A stretch of 35,044 bases of DNA. Origin: Altibacter sp. Lineage in GTDB: Bacteria > Bacteroidota > Bacteroidia > Flavobacteriales > Flavobacteriaceae. The translations under genes and the position numbers were made by a program. The notes beneath the pieces are model-generated. The model searched no databases, had not been told where the DNA came from, and saw only the letters and a list, made by a program, of their open reading frames with translations. Of this stretch, positions 17,401 to 25,352 are shown in pieces (position 1 is the stretch's first letter; the number at the start of each line of letters is the position of its first letter). The DNA is taken from assembly GCA_002696485.1 (NCBI GenBank), contig NZTP01000045.1, forward strand, positions 1 to 35,044, written 5' to 3'.

Positions 17401-17622
17401 CCAGCGCTGGCCTGCGTCTTCGGTTTTCCACAATCCGCCACCGGTGGTTCCCATGTAATAGGTTAGAGGATCGCCCATAGCACCACTGGCAGTCACCGAG
17501 CGACCGCCACGAAAAGGACCGATATTCCTATATTTCAAAGGTTCAAAAAATTGATTGGCCTCTTGTGCTAGGCTAACGATTGTAAAGAGAAAGAGTAAGA
17601 GTGAAGTGGTTAGTGATTTCAT
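14482..17622 (-). CDS. Large secreted VPS10/sortilin-type BNR-repeat protein
   Basis: A 1046-residue protein with signal peptide [20 protein letters not shown]. The mature part begins [20 protein letters not shown]. Residues ~25-740 are a beta-propeller with many BNR/Asp-box repeats: [66 protein letters not shown] and WNGGDQWE. The fold matches sortilin/Vps10 and exo-sialidase-type domains. The last ~300 residues are an Ig-like segment ([11 protein letters not shown]) and a helical tail. No sorting domain is visible at the C-terminus. This family is very common in Bacteroidota and is usually annotated as glycosyl hydrolase or VPS10 protein without a proven substrate. A consensus promoter lies upstream. 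Confidence 0.9.
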   Translation of the reverse strand: MKSLTTSLLLFLFTIVSLAQEANQFFEPLKYRNIGPFRGGRSVTASGAMGDPLTYYMGTTGGGLWKTEDAGQRWTNISDGYFKTGSVGAVAVSESHPNVIYCGMGEHAVRGVMTSYGDGVYKSTDAGKTWKKLGLEKTQHIARIVIHPTNPDIVYIAAQGALHGPTKERGVYRSTDGGTTWEQVLFVNELTGSTELSMDMNNPNVLYTAMWHHQRMPWMVLSGGEGSGLYKSEDGGTTWYKIHDGLPEEKGKMAIAVSRSNSEKVYALIESDTEKDLSGLFVSNNAGKNWSKVSGDNRLTQRAWYYTEVFVDPNNENVVYVLSAPALRSIDGGTTWEEITGTHGDYHDLWINPMNSKNMVIANDGGAAVSFNYGKSWSTQDNMPTAQIYRINADNLFPYNLYGGQQDNTSVRIASLSLGRGSINAQDWTYAAGGESAFLAFDPDQPKYVLGGSYLGTIEVLDMKSKASTNIMAAPIQYLGREARNMKYLYNWNAPIIWSQHEPGTFYHAAQLVLKTTDMGKNWEEFSPDLTRDQDDKQGNGGGPYTNEAVGAENYGTISYLIESPHEKGVFWTGSDDGLVHITRNNGKTWENVTPKGLQETLINAIDISHASPGTAYIATTRYKFNDYTPALYKTNDYGKTWQNISKGIPYGAFTRVVREDPSDKNILYAGTETGVYISWNGGDQWEPFQLNLPVTPITDLKVHKGDLLVATSGRSFWILDDLAVLTQYKNKKEGLHIFTPEPAVNGSWYSPLSGNTATFNGTDPFEGVNPANGVVLYYTLPKIHDSIPIRMEIRDEKGEVIRTFTSEKDKKYVPNDGGGPPPAPVLSKNEGLNRFVWDMRHPIMPGIPTTYIEASFRGHVVPPGTYQITLEQQGTTVATQAVILPNPTFSLASGQYEEYDRFMTQMEATLTEMHHMVNTLKDAQEQIAGIVSLLKETNENKSLIASGTELLNQLKAWDEDMIQRKSQAYDDVENFPNKFSAEYLFLINHTESSLPSVNTPSKQRRAELDAQWAVLKARGNALLKTSIPAYNEELWRAGIGAVRLK

Positions 17623-17647
17623 AGGTTTGAATGCTCATGGTCTTTCT

Positions 17648-17678
17648 CAAAGATAGACGAAAAAGCACAACCTTCAAA
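17648..17678 (-). promoter_or_regulatory. Full-consensus promoter of the VPS10-type gene
   Basis: On the minus strand TTTG (17675-17678), exactly 19 bases, then TATCTTTG (17648-17655). Both elements and their spacing match the Bacteroidota primary-sigma consensus. It begins just after the stop codon of the 45-codon gene at 17684. Confidence 0.8.
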
Positions 17679-17683
17679 CACAT

Positions 17684-17821
17684 TTAGAACAGTTCAAAAA
17701 CATAGCCAAGCAACCAGTATAAAATAATGAATACCACAATGGTACCAATGCAACCGCATTTTCCGCCTCCAATCTTTTTGGCTCCCCAGGCAGCCGCCAG
17801 GATACGCAATAGTTTTTTCAT
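17684..17821 (-). CDS. Small Gly/Cys membrane peptide, 45 aa
   Basis: ATG at 17821, stop at 17684. The peptide starts MKKLLRILAAAWGAKKIGGG, then KCGCIGT and a single hydrophobic helix (IVVFIILYWLLGYVFELF). I recall near-identical short proteins (MKKLLRILAAAWGAKK..GGG.CGC) as recurrent unannotated genes in flavobacteria. It lies upstream of the large secreted protein gene, whose promoter follows its stop. The basic N-terminus suggests the helix is inserted with the N-terminus in the cytoplasm. Function unknown. Confidence 0.7.
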   Translation of the reverse strand: MKKLLRILAAAWGAKKIGGGKCGCIGTIVVFIILYWLLGYVFELF

Positions 17822-17906
17822 ATCTAGAAATGTTTACTTAAAAATACAGCATTTTTGCGATGCACGTTACCACGCTAACAGTTTTATAACAAATTAATTT
17901 TATGAC

Positions 17907-17929
17907 ATGCCGTCTTTTATTTGCGGCAT
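17907..17929 (+). promoter_or_regulatory. Inverted repeat over the MFS gene promoter region
   Basis: ATGCCG (17907-17912) and CGGCAT (17924-17929) flank an 11-bp spacer that contains TTTATTTG, one mismatch from the -7 consensus. This is 25-47 bp before the MFS ATG. It could be an operator or a leader hairpin; the spacer is long for a hairpin loop. Confidence 0.3.
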
Positions 17930-17953
17930 TTGTTTTAGCTTCGTAACACGCTT

Positions 17954-19231
17954 ATGAAAAATAACGATCCGTATGCAGCCCTGCGATTTAGGGAGTTCAA
18001 TATCTTTCTTTTGGTACGATTCGCCATGGTGTTTGCATGGTCTATGCAGTTTGTGGTTATTGAATGGGAAGTGTATAGTTTAACAAAAGATCCCCTTTCT
18101 TTGGGTATTATAGGTTTAATGGAGGTTATTCCAGCCGTAGGCTTAGCACTTTTTGCCGGTCATGTGGTAGATCAAAAGGAGAAGCGGGGATTGCTTTTAT
18201 GGTGTATCTTGGGATTCTCGGTGGTTAGTCTGGGATTGTTCTTGATCACGTGGCCTGAAGTGGTAGGTGACCTTAGCACCCAAAGTGTGCTTTACAGTAT
18301 CTATGCTCTTGTATTTCTTGGCGGTGTGGTGCGTGCTTTTATTGGTCCCACGATCTTTTCGTTGTTCTCCTTATTGATTCCAAAAAAAATATACCCCAAT
18401 GCTGCTACTTGGAGCAGCTCTGTTTGGCAAATGGGAACTGTGGTAGGTCCTGCGATCGCCGGACTTTCCATTCATTGGATCGGGGTGCACTGGTCGATGT
18501 GCTTCGTATTTTTCTGTTCGCTAGTGGCTGTGATCGCGCTTACATCCATTCCGAAGAAACCCATCTTAAATCCGAAGCTGGGGGAACCGGTACTGAAAAG
18601 TTTAAAGGAAGGAGTGAAATTTGTACTCTCGACTAAGATCATCCTAGGTGCCATTTCCCTCGATATGATCGCAGTGCTCTTTGGTGGGGCTGTAGCCTTA
18701 TTGCCCATTTTTGCACAGGATATTTTAAAAGTAGGACCCGAAGGATTCGGGGTACTTCGTGCTGCACCCGCCGTAGGCGCACTCCTCATTATGTTTACTT
18801 CGGCGTATTTTCCGTTGAATAAGAATGCCGGATTGAAATTGCTGGGAGCTATCTTCGGATTCGGAGTGTGTATCATCGTCTTTGGATTGTCCACCTGGTT
18901 CTGGATATCGGTAATAGCTCTTTTCCTAAGTGGCGTCACCGACGGTATTTCAATGATCATCCGCCAAACCATCTTGCAATTGCGCACTCCCGACCATATG
19001 CGAGGTAGGGTAGCCTCGGTAAACTCAATGTTTGTAGGATCCTCGAACGAATTGGGCGCTTTTGAAAGCGGTCTCACAGCCAAGTGGATGGGAACGGTGA
19101 CCGCCGTAGTATTTGGCGGAAGTATGACCCTACTCACCGTTGTCTTTACGGGAGCGATCTCACCGGCCTTTCGAAAATTGGATCTGCGGAAGGATATTGA
19201 GGCGTACGAACGAGACGAGCAATCCACATAG
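17954..19231 (+). CDS. MFS transporter, EntS/MFS_3-like
   Basis: A 425-residue protein with about 12 membrane helices. After YAALRFREFNIFLLVRFAMV it shows the family features of the EntS/MFS_3 branch: the loop 2-3 motif GHVVDQKEKRGLLL, and GPAIAGLSIHW in helix 5. After the central loop (KPILNPKLGEPVLKSLKEGV) come QTILQLRTPDHMRGRVASVN and FVGSSNELGAFESG in the second half, both typical for this branch. Such proteins export small molecules, for example siderophores, with protons; the substrate here is unknown. It is followed 83 bp later by a second transporter in the same direction. Confidence 0.88.
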   Translation: MKNNDPYAALRFREFNIFLLVRFAMVFAWSMQFVVIEWEVYSLTKDPLSLGIIGLMEVIPAVGLALFAGHVVDQKEKRGLLLWCILGFSVVSLGLFLITWPEVVGDLSTQSVLYSIYALVFLGGVVRAFIGPTIFSLFSLLIPKKIYPNAATWSSSVWQMGTVVGPAIAGLSIHWIGVHWSMCFVFFCSLVAVIALTSIPKKPILNPKLGEPVLKSLKEGVKFVLSTKIILGAISLDMIAVLFGGAVALLPIFAQDILKVGPEGFGVLRAAPAVGALLIMFTSAYFPLNKNAGLKLLGAIFGFGVCIIVFGLSTWFWISVIALFLSGVTDGISMIIRQTILQLRTPDHMRGRVASVNSMFVGSSNELGAFESGLTAKWMGTVTAVVFGGSMTLLTVVFTGAISPAFRKLDLRKDIEAYERDEQST

Positions 19232-19314
19232 CTATTCAGAAAAAATAGATATAAGAACTAAAAAACAGTTAAAAAGGAATACGTACTATTGTATTCGCAT
19301 ACCAACCTATAACC

Positions 19315-20250
19315 ATGCCCAAATCTACCAACCTTACGCTGGTCATTCTTGCCTTCTTTTCGATCTATGTGATTTGGGGATCCACGTACTTGCTCAATAA
19401 AATAGCAGTGGCAGAACTAGCACCGTTCATGTTGGCCTCCATCCGGTTTACTTCAGCGGGGCTTCTAATCTTCGTGATATGTAAGGTGATGAGGATCTCA
19501 ATTGCCATCACTAGACGTCAGTTGTTGAACACTGCCATCGCCGGATTCTTATTCCTTAGCTTTGGGAACGGTATTGTAGTTTGGGCTTTGAAATATGTGG
19601 ACAGTGGTTTTGCAGCTTTGGAGATCTCGGCACAACCGCTTGTGATCCTTATTTTGATGCGGATCTTACAAGGTAAAAGGATCAAAGCGATGTCGGTTAT
19701 TGGAATTATTTTGGGCGTCATCGGGGTATACCTATTGGTAAGTCAGAAGCAAGTATTGCATCAAGAAAATAGTATTGTAGGCATGGTCATGATCTTTATG
19801 TGCATGGTAAGTTGGGCCTACGGAAGTCTTTTTGTAGGCAAAGCCGATCTTCCCTCCAATTATTTTGTAAATACAGGCTACCAGATGTTGACCGGCGGAC
19901 TCATGCTATGTTTTGCGAGTTTGATCTTTGGCGAGACGTGGAGCGCCCCGGCACAATGGAGTACTTCGGTACAATGGTCGATGGTGTTGTTGATCCTCTT
20001 CGGAAGTATTGTTGCGTTCACTTCTTTCAATTATTTGCTGAAGGTCGTTTCACCCGAAAAAGTAGCGACATCCACCTACGTCAATCCCATTATAGCACTG
20101 CTGTTGGGATGGTACTTTCTAGATGAACAGATAACGTTGCAATCGATCCTGGCTGCCGTTATCTTACTTACCGGTGTTTACTTTATCAATACTTCGAAGA
20201 AATTGGCGGGGTATGAACGCTTTGCAACACGATCCAAACACAAGCCTTGA
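19315..20250 (+). CDS. EamA/DMT-family transporter
   Basis: A 311-residue protein with ten predicted helices in two EamA repeats: FFSIYVIWGSTYLLNKIAVA at residues ~14-33 opens the first, and MVMIFMCMVSWAYGSLFVGK opens the second. The C-terminal helix block has the recurring SPEKVATSTYVNPIIALLLG motif of the RhaT/YedA branch. Members export amino acids, nucleosides or related metabolites; substrate unknown. It begins 83 bp after the MFS gene, close enough for a two-gene transcript. The tail is basic (RFATRSKHKP). Confidence 0.9.
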   Translation: MPKSTNLTLVILAFFSIYVIWGSTYLLNKIAVAELAPFMLASIRFTSAGLLIFVICKVMRISIAITRRQLLNTAIAGFLFLSFGNGIVVWALKYVDSGFAALEISAQPLVILILMRILQGKRIKAMSVIGIILGVIGVYLLVSQKQVLHQENSIVGMVMIFMCMVSWAYGSLFVGKADLPSNYFVNTGYQMLTGGLMLCFASLIFGETWSAPAQWSTSVQWSMVLLILFGSIVAFTSFNYLLKVVSPEKVATSTYVNPIIALLLGWYFLDEQITLQSILAAVILLTGVYFINTSKKLAGYERFATRSKHKP

Positions 20251-20305
20251 TCGAAGTTGTGAAATCCCTTCAGAAAAAGTGAACCAGAAGCTGTAACAAA
20301 GCGAT

Positions 20306-20313
20306 TATATTTG
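20306..20313 (+). promoter_or_regulatory. -7 element of the M61 peptidase gene
   Basis: TATATTTG is an exact match, 24 bp before the ATG at 20338; it favours that start over the upstream in-frame TTG at 20311. Confidence 0.55.
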
Positions 20314-20337
20314 CGTCTACTACAAACAAAACTCTTT

Positions 20338-22203
20338 ATGAAACAATTATTGCTATGTGGCCTTGCATTGAGCCTTCTCGCTTGCGGTCCTTCTAAAACA
20401 GGAAACGATCTTGCAGTACAAACTCCGATAAAAACAAGCCTTGACCTTACTAAAGTGGTGGACGACAAAGTGCCTGTGACAATAGATCCGGGACGGTTTA
20501 TACAAGAGACAGTCACGTACAGATTGCCTAAGGTAGTTCAGGGAACGTACGCAATTAGCGACTTTGGTTATTTTGTAGACGATTTCACGGCACTAGATTA
20601 TAATGGAAATCCGTTGCCCAGTACCAAGGTAGATACCAATACCTGGACGATCGCCAATGCTTCTCAGTTGGATAAGATCACGTATTACGTCAATGACACA
20701 TTTGATGTGGAAGCGGAAGGAAAATCACCGTTTTCACCCTCAGGGACCAACATTGAACCCGATAATTACGTATTGAACCTCCACGGTTTTATAGGATATT
20801 TTGACACATTGAAGAACAATCAGTATCAGTTGGACGTAACAGCTCCTTCCGATTTTGAACGTACGTCGGCGCTTCAGAATACCGGAGAGAAGACTCATGC
20901 AGATGGATCGATGACTACCAGCTATTTTGCACCTCGTTACTTCGATATAACCGACAACCCCATGATGTACGGGAACCTTTCCGTAGAGAAATTTATGGTA
21001 GGAGGGATTGAGATCGTACTCAGTGTTTATTCGCCCAACAAGATGCATTCGGCTACCAGCCTTAAACCTGTGATGTACAAAATGATGGAAGCACAAAAAA
21101 CCTATTTGGGAGATATCGACAGTACACCACGTTATGATATTTATCTGTATCTGTCTGATGGTAGCGAAGACGCCCCTGCCGGATTTGGAGCCTTGGAACA
21201 TCACACATCTACAGTAGTTGTTATGCCGGAAGGGATGCCTGCGAATGCGTTGGAAAAAGGAATGGTAGACGTTGTGGCTCATGAGTTCTTTCATATTGTC
21301 ACTCCGCTGTCTGTGCATTCTGAAGATGTGCATTACTTCGATTATAACGACCCAACCTTCTCAAAACACCTTTGGATGTATGAAGGTGTTACTGAATACT
21401 TTGCTCAGCATTTTCAAGTCTATGAAGGGCTTATTGAAGCTGATGAATTCTACGGAATCATTATGGATAAAATCCAGACCTCGCTTGGGTTGGATGACAG
21501 TATGAGTTTTACCGAAATGAGTGAAAATGTGATCGATGAACCTTATGCGTCCAATTACTATAACGTATATCAGAAAGGGGCACTTATCGGTATGTGTATT
21601 GACATACTCATGCGTCAAGAAAGTAACGGAACACGTAGCATGCTTTCTTTAATGAAAGAATTGTCAAAAAAGTATGGAAAGAACAAACCCTTTGACGATG
21701 ATACCCTCATTGCAGAGATCACCCAAATGACCTATCCGAGTGTGGGCGAATTTCTTACCACTCATGTCGAAGGAACTACCCCAATTGATTACAGTGTGTT
21801 TTTTGAGAAAGTAGGGTTGGAGGTAGTTGAAGGACAAGTAGAAGGGAATTTTATCATGAACGGAAATGTTCCCATGGTGAGCGGAAGCCCCGATAAAGGG
21901 ATCTTCTTTACCGGGTTAGCAACGCAAAACAGTTTTTGGGCGGAACAAGGTGTACAAGCCGGAGACATTATTAAAAGTGTGAATGGCACGGATGTAACCC
22001 TGCAGAACGCCAATACCATCTTTCAGGAAGTGTATGGATGGGAGCTGGGAAAAGAGATATCTGTTGTGTTGGACCGTGATGGCGAACGCGTTGTAATAGA
22101 AACTGTGACCACACAGCCGTATGTAATGGGCAAAAAGCTGCAAGAGGTTCCTAATCCTTCAGCAGAACAGCTTGCTTTGCGCAAGGCTTGGTTGAAAGGG
22201 TAG
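20338..22203 (+). CDS. M61-family metallopeptidase lipoprotein with PDZ domain
   Basis: A 621-residue protein starting MKQLLLCGLALSLLACGPSK, a lipoprotein signal with Cys16. The N-terminal beta domain (residues ~25-190) has the M61 start TYRLPKVVQGTYAISDFG. The catalytic core contains H315-E-F-F-H319 and, 30 residues later, the third zinc ligand in MYEGVTEYF (E349), with NYYNVYQKGALIG further on. The C-terminal ~100 residues are a PDZ domain (GVQAGDIIKSVNGTDVTLQN). M61 enzymes are glycyl aminopeptidases related to thermolysin. It probably sits on the periplasmic face or the outer membrane and processes peptides. It shares a terminator with the opposing M28 peptidase. Confidence 0.92.
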   Translation: MKQLLLCGLALSLLACGPSKTGNDLAVQTPIKTSLDLTKVVDDKVPVTIDPGRFIQETVTYRLPKVVQGTYAISDFGYFVDDFTALDYNGNPLPSTKVDTNTWTIANASQLDKITYYVNDTFDVEAEGKSPFSPSGTNIEPDNYVLNLHGFIGYFDTLKNNQYQLDVTAPSDFERTSALQNTGEKTHADGSMTTSYFAPRYFDITDNPMMYGNLSVEKFMVGGIEIVLSVYSPNKMHSATSLKPVMYKMMEAQKTYLGDIDSTPRYDIYLYLSDGSEDAPAGFGALEHHTSTVVVMPEGMPANALEKGMVDVVAHEFFHIVTPLSVHSEDVHYFDYNDPTFSKHLWMYEGVTEYFAQHFQVYEGLIEADEFYGIIMDKIQTSLGLDDSMSFTEMSENVIDEPYASNYYNVYQKGALIGMCIDILMRQESNGTRSMLSLMKELSKKYGKNKPFDDDTLIAEITQMTYPSVGEFLTTHVEGTTPIDYSVFFEKVGLEVVEGQVEGNFIMNGNVPMVSGSPDKGIFFTGLATQNSFWAEQGVQAGDIIKSVNGTDVTLQNANTIFQEVYGWELGKEISVVLDRDGERVVIETVTTQPYVMGKKLQEVPNPSAEQLALRKAWLKG

Positions 22204-22209
22204 GGGTTT

Positions 22210-22230
22210 CTTCGACAAGCTCAAACTGAC
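22210..22230. repeat. CTTCGACA-type dispersed intergenic repeat
   Basis: A short match to the motif seen twice at 25249-25317 (TTCGACA.GCTCA...TGAC), here with two changes. It lies just after the M61 stop codon. Such motifs are frequent intergenic sequences in Bacteroidota genomes. Confidence 0.5.
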
Positions 22231-22266
22231 AGCTTTGTGCGTCTATTACCTGAGCTTATGATACAG

Positions 22267-22307
22267 TAAAAAAAAGAGGCTATTTTTTAAATAGCCTCTT
22301 TTTTTTC
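22267..22307. terminator. Bidirectional terminator between the two peptidase genes
   Basis: GAGGCTATTT (22276-22285) pairs with AAATAGCCTC (22289-22298 region) around a 3-nt loop. The stem is flanked by an A run before and a T run after, so it can stop transcription from both sides. Confidence 0.9.
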
Positions 22308-22319
22308 ATCTATAGAATC

Positions 22320-23876
22320 TTAGTTCTCATCATCCAAGCCGCCGCGACGGGTTGGGGACTTAGGCTCCGGCCATTCCAGCTGCTCGCCCGTTCTTGAGCT
22401 TACCGGCAGGACACTCCTTTCTCGGGAGGGTGTATCCGGATCTTCACTAGCCATATACGCAAGGATCGCCGTTAATATTACATTATCACGCAGGTCGTCG
22501 AAAATGATCTTATCGTAGGTATCTCTGTTGGTATGCCAGGTGTAGTTCCAATACGACCAGTTGAGCGAACTTAAACTGAATGCAGGAGCACCCGCCGCTT
22601 GAAACGATGCATAATCTGAACCCCCTCTGGCCGGCGTGCCGGGGAAGGTAGTTTCGATACCATCTGTGATGCGATCCGGGACCGGTTCCAGCCAGCTTGC
22701 AAGATAGTCGTAGGCATGAAGAAAGCCTCCACCCGATAAACGAACCACTCGGCCTGTGCCGTTATCCTGATTAAACACCGCTTGTACGCCTGCGACGATC
22801 TCCGGATGATCCTCCACAAACGCTCTAGATCCGTTGAGGCCTTGTTCTTCACTGCCCCAATGGCCCACGAGAATGGTGCGTTTTGGATTAGGATAGTATT
22901 TTTTTAGAAGTCGCATCGCTTCCATCATGATGAGTGTTCCCGTACCATTATCGGTTGCACCGGTAGCACCGTCCCATGAATCAAAGTGCGCAGAAAGGAT
23001 CACATATTCTTCAGGCTTTTCACTTCCTTTTATTTCGGCAATGGTATTGAAGGTAGGAACCACACCCAGTTCTTTTGAAAGGGCCACAATATTTATTTTC
23101 GGCTTTTGACCGGAGGCAACAAGACGGTAGAGCATCCCGTAATCTTCCAATTCAATATCTACGGTAGGGATCTTCTTGGTACGGGCTGCAAAGATCTTGT
23201 TCACTCCGAAACCGTTGGACCAATTGGAAGCAACGATACCGGCAGCCCCTGCCTTTTCAAGTGCGGCCGGAAGGGTACGTGAGGTGTATCCCGTGCGGCG
23301 CATATTGTCCCTCCATTCGGTGGTTTGTTTTTCCCGTGCTTCCTTCATCTTTTCGAATGATTCCTTTGTGGCAAACTCTTCCCAGTTGTAATCCGGTCTG
23401 CCGGTAGGTTCCAGCATATCGATCATCACCAGTTTTCCCTTCACATTGGGTAGCCATGCCATGAAATCTAAAGAGTCTTTCACCGTGGGTAGTGTAATAA
23501 GCTCTGCTGTTACTCCCTGTTTAGAAGTACCGGGATTCCATGCCAATTGAGTACCCCGCAGGCTTTGCACACGTGGATATACCATGTCGATATGCGTAAT
23601 GCCACGTTCCCAGCCTCGCCATTCGCCATAAGCTTCGTTCTTGGCGGGAATCCCCCAAGATTCATATTTTTGAACCGCCCAGTCGTGCGCGTTCTTCATT
23701 TGCGGCGTTCCTACCAAACGCGGACCAATGATATCCATAAGTTCATGACCCAATGGTTGCAGCATGTTGTTCTCGGTAGCTTCTTTAATAATGTTGTCAA
23801 TGACAGGATCGTTGGACTGAGCGTGCATGGAGAGCAGACCTATGCATAAGAGTCCCAGGAAGAAATTTTTTTTCAT
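22320..23876 (-). CDS. Secreted M28-family aminopeptidase
   Basis: A 518-residue protein with signal peptide MKKNFFLGLLCIGLLSMHAQ. The M28 zinc ligands are in place: H297 and D299 in SAHFDSWDG, the bridging D309 in GATDNGTG, E343-E344 in WGSEEQGLNG, D371 in NQDNGTG and H448 in YTWHTNRDTYD. A PA-like insert lies at ~110-235 (GVTAELITLP, ..., AGAAGIVASNWSNG). The last 40 residues are polar and Pro/Arg-rich with no sorting domain. Members cleave N-terminal residues or dipeptides. It is probably periplasmic or secreted and, with the M61 enzyme, feeds on peptides. Confidence 0.92.
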   Translation of the reverse strand: MKKNFFLGLLCIGLLSMHAQSNDPVIDNIIKEATENNMLQPLGHELMDIIGPRLVGTPQMKNAHDWAVQKYESWGIPAKNEAYGEWRGWERGITHIDMVYPRVQSLRGTQLAWNPGTSKQGVTAELITLPTVKDSLDFMAWLPNVKGKLVMIDMLEPTGRPDYNWEEFATKESFEKMKEAREKQTTEWRDNMRRTGYTSRTLPAALEKAGAAGIVASNWSNGFGVNKIFAARTKKIPTVDIELEDYGMLYRLVASGQKPKINIVALSKELGVVPTFNTIAEIKGSEKPEEYVILSAHFDSWDGATGATDNGTGTLIMMEAMRLLKKYYPNPKRTILVGHWGSEEQGLNGSRAFVEDHPEIVAGVQAVFNQDNGTGRVVRLSGGGFLHAYDYLASWLEPVPDRITDGIETTFPGTPARGGSDYASFQAAGAPAFSLSSLNWSYWNYTWHTNRDTYDKIIFDDLRDNVILTAILAYMASEDPDTPSRERSVLPVSSRTGEQLEWPEPKSPTRRGGLDDEN

Positions 23877-23963
23877 TTGTTGGTTATTTGATTAATCATC
23901 CTAAAAATACACATACCGTGGGTAATTGTATCTATTGGACGATCCTTTTCTGAAAAAAAGACA

Positions 23964-23992
23964 AAAAAGAAACCCCTGCTATGTGCAAGGGT
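23964..23992 (-). terminator. Terminator of the 53-codon gene
   Basis: On the minus strand ACCCTTGC (23992-23985) pairs with GCAGGGGT (23979-23972), one G-T pair, 5-nt loop. It is followed by a T-rich run (TTTCTTTTTT, down to about 23964). It lies 28 bp after the stop of the small gene at 24020. Confidence 0.65.
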
Positions 23993-24019
23993 CTTTGTGA
24001 GGTTAGAAACGGGTGATCC

Positions 24020-24181
24020 TTAGCGGTGAATGGCATAGCTGCTGGCTTTGCCGTACAGGGCTAACTTTTCCAGCAGTCCCGAACGCTTCAGATAGTCGTT
24101 CCATCGTTGTAATAGTTTCTTCATATCGTATGGGTTAAAGGGTTCGTATTTCCCGTATCGAGTACGAGCGATCTGCACCAT
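24020..24181 (-). CDS. Small basic hypothetical protein, 53 aa
   Basis: ATG at 24181, TAA at 24020. The peptide reads MVQIARTRYGKYEPFNPYDM, then KKLLQRWNDYLKRSGLLEKL and ALYGKASSYAIHR. The second methionine (24124) starts a 34-residue version, MKKLLQRWNDYLKRSGLLEK, which is a strongly amphipathic helix. Support comes from good codon use and a T-tract terminator directly downstream. No membrane segment and no known domain. Either start is possible. Confidence 0.5.
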   Translation of the reverse strand: MVQIARTRYGKYEPFNPYDMKKLLQRWNDYLKRSGLLEKLALYGKASSYAIHR

Positions 24182-24383
24182 AACGTATGATTGATTTTGT
24201 GTCGGAAGCTATGTTCCGAAGAGAGTAAGAGAAGGGGTGTTGGTTAAATGTACGAAATTTCTTCCATATCGCAACAATATCGGTCTAGTATTTCATTGTA
24301 CCTCAGGAAGTTTAGGATCGGTTTTGGTATTCAAGATGCTTCCTGTGCACAATCACTATGGAACATAAAGAAGTACGGAGGTA

Positions 24384-24470
24384 TAAAAAAACTGTCTAAG
24401 AAGCAGCGCGAAAGAACGAAAACTTCGGATTTACATCCGAGCGGTTTCTTACGCGTACTTTTTAGACAGT
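24384..24470 (-). ncRNA. Long imperfect hairpin with T-tract: sRNA or elaborate terminator
   Basis: Outer arms ACTGTCTAA (24391-24399) and TTAGACAGT (24462-24470) pair perfectly. Inside, four further short helices stack with small internal loops (GAAG/CTTT, CGCG/CGCG, AAGAA/TTCTT, CGGAT/ATCCG) and close on a TTAC loop. Read on the minus strand, the structure is followed directly by seven T (24384-24390), so the RNA 3' end would be there. It lies 22 bp after the stop of the YtxH-like gene (24493). Either it is that gene's terminator, unusually long and structured, or a separate ~87-nt regulatory RNA. The rest of the 24182-24492 interval shows nothing I can name. Confidence 0.55.
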
Positions 24471-24492
24471 AGTAGCTGTTACATTGCTTTGT

Positions 24493-24726
24493 TTAGTGGG
24501 TGATATCGTGCGCTTCAGCTTTGGCTTTCCCTTTCAACTCCTCGTACTTATCGGTTATAGAACGTTCCACATCCTGAGCACCTTCCTTGATCTTTTGGCC
24601 TACATTGTTGACCTTTCCTTTTAGGCGCGCTTTCTCTTCCTCACTCATGTTCTTGTACTTCCAAAATGCGAATGCACCGGCTGCTAACCCTACTAAAGCC
24701 AGCAATCCTTTTCCTTTGTTATTCAT
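24493..24726 (-). CDS. YtxH-like / stress-type small membrane-anchored protein
   Basis: A 77-residue protein, MNNKGKGLLALVGLAAGAFA, then FWKYKNMSEEEKARLKGKVN. One N-terminal glycine/alanine-rich membrane helix is followed by a highly charged amphipathic helix (NVGQKIKEGAQDVERSITDK). This is the pattern of YtxH and CsbD/late-embryogenesis-like stress proteins. Such proteins are often induced under general stress and can be membrane associated; the exact role is not known. Its promoter has a good TTG-N19-TACCTTTA layout. Confidence 0.78.
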   Translation of the reverse strand: MNNKGKGLLALVGLAAGAFAFWKYKNMSEEEKARLKGKVNNVGQKIKEGAQDVERSITDKYEELKGKAKAEAHDITH

Positions 24727-24754
24727 AGTGTCTGTTTTTTTATTTGTTGTCTAT

Positions 24755-24784
24755 TAAAGGTACGGCGGGTTTTCCGTCTCGCAA
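24755..24784 (-). promoter_or_regulatory. Promoter of the YtxH-like gene
   Basis: On the minus strand TTG (24784-24782), 19 bases, then TACCTTTA (24762-24755). One base departs from TAnnTTTG; the spacing equals that of the full-consensus promoter at 17648-17678. Confidence 0.6.
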
Positions 24785-24860
24785 TAAGAATCCGGCACTT
24801 TAGGATAAGTTTAATAGAGATTGCTAAGGAAGTATTAAAATGGATTGTGGGATGATTATG

Positions 24861-25219
24861 TTTTTTCTTTCTTTTCTTTTCTTTTTTCCATTGATGAAAA
24901 AAGAAACAAAAAAATCTAGGCTGCATAAAGCATCCCTAAATACTACGTCGGTTCACTACACGTTCCGAACTCGGTGCGCCACAGCACACCTCAAACAGCG
25001 GAACGCGCTTTACGTTCCAGCTCCTTGCATTTTACGGGAAACTTTCTGAGGTCGTTTTTTGATGCTATGAAACATTGGTATTAAAGAAGAAGCTGTGTCA
25101 CTTCGAGTGGTTCCTTGAAGAGGCACTGTATCGAGAAGGGGTTTTGTAGTGTAGATTCTTCGCTTCGCTCTGAATGACATGAAGACTGTCATTCCGAACG
25201 TAGAGAGGAATCTCATTGA
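24861..25219 (+). repeat. Long intergenic repeat, copy A (modules M1 + M2)
   Basis: M1 (24861-25054) opens with a pyrimidine run and a hairpin whose loop is CATTGAT (CTTTTTTC/GAAAAAAG). It continues with TCTAGGCTGCA and a CGTTCCG...CGGAACG stem enclosing a smaller GGTGCG hairpin, and ends CTTTCTGAGG. M2 (about 25092-25216) begins GTGTCACTTCGAG and contains ATCGAGAAGG, GATTCTTCGCTTCGCTCTG, a hairpin TGAATGACAT/TGTCATTC, and ends GAGGAATCTCA. The same two modules occur in the same order and orientation at 27345 and 28961. Together with the motif pair at 25249 it fills the 626-bp interval 24727-25352, in which I see no gene. Confidence 0.85.
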
Positions 25220-25248
25220 CACAGGAAGTAGTGATTTGTATGTGGGAA

Positions 25249-25317
25249 GCGCTTCGACAGGCTCAGTGTGACTGAAGCGAAGGGGAGTTGAATGCGCTTC
25301 GACAGGTTCAGCGTGAC
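25249..25317 (+). repeat. Two direct copies of a GCGCTTCGACAGG motif
   Basis: GCGCTTCGACAGGCTCAGTG begins at 25249 and GCGCTTCGACAGGTTCAGCG at 25294; both continue TGAC, 24 bp each with two differences, spaced 45 bp. A weaker third copy lies at 22210. The motif is partly palindromic with its flank (GCTTCG.../TGAAGC). Confidence 0.8.
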
Positions 25318-25352
25318 AAAAAAAGAAATAGGATTATTTGATGATTGGATTG

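Noticed and set aside
18472-19227. 251-codon minus-strand frame
   Set aside because: Antisense shadow of the MFS transporter; no domain and proline/serine-rich composition typical of shadows.
20740-21333. 197-codon minus-strand frame
   Set aside because: Antisense to the M61 peptidase, including the catalytic HEFFH region; histidine-rich translation is an artefact.
24248-24472. 74-codon plus-strand frame between the small gene and the YtxH-like gene
   Set aside because: Its end runs through the structured hairpin at 24391-24470, codon use is unlike neighbours, and no promoter is visible. The hairpin on the minus strand explains the region better.
24840-25049. 69-codon frame in repeat copy A, matched by a similar frame at 27318-27533
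   Set aside because: Both frames lie in repeat module M1. About a dozen differences between them change the amino acid and only a couple are silent, and copy C carries an early stop. This is non-coding repeat DNA.
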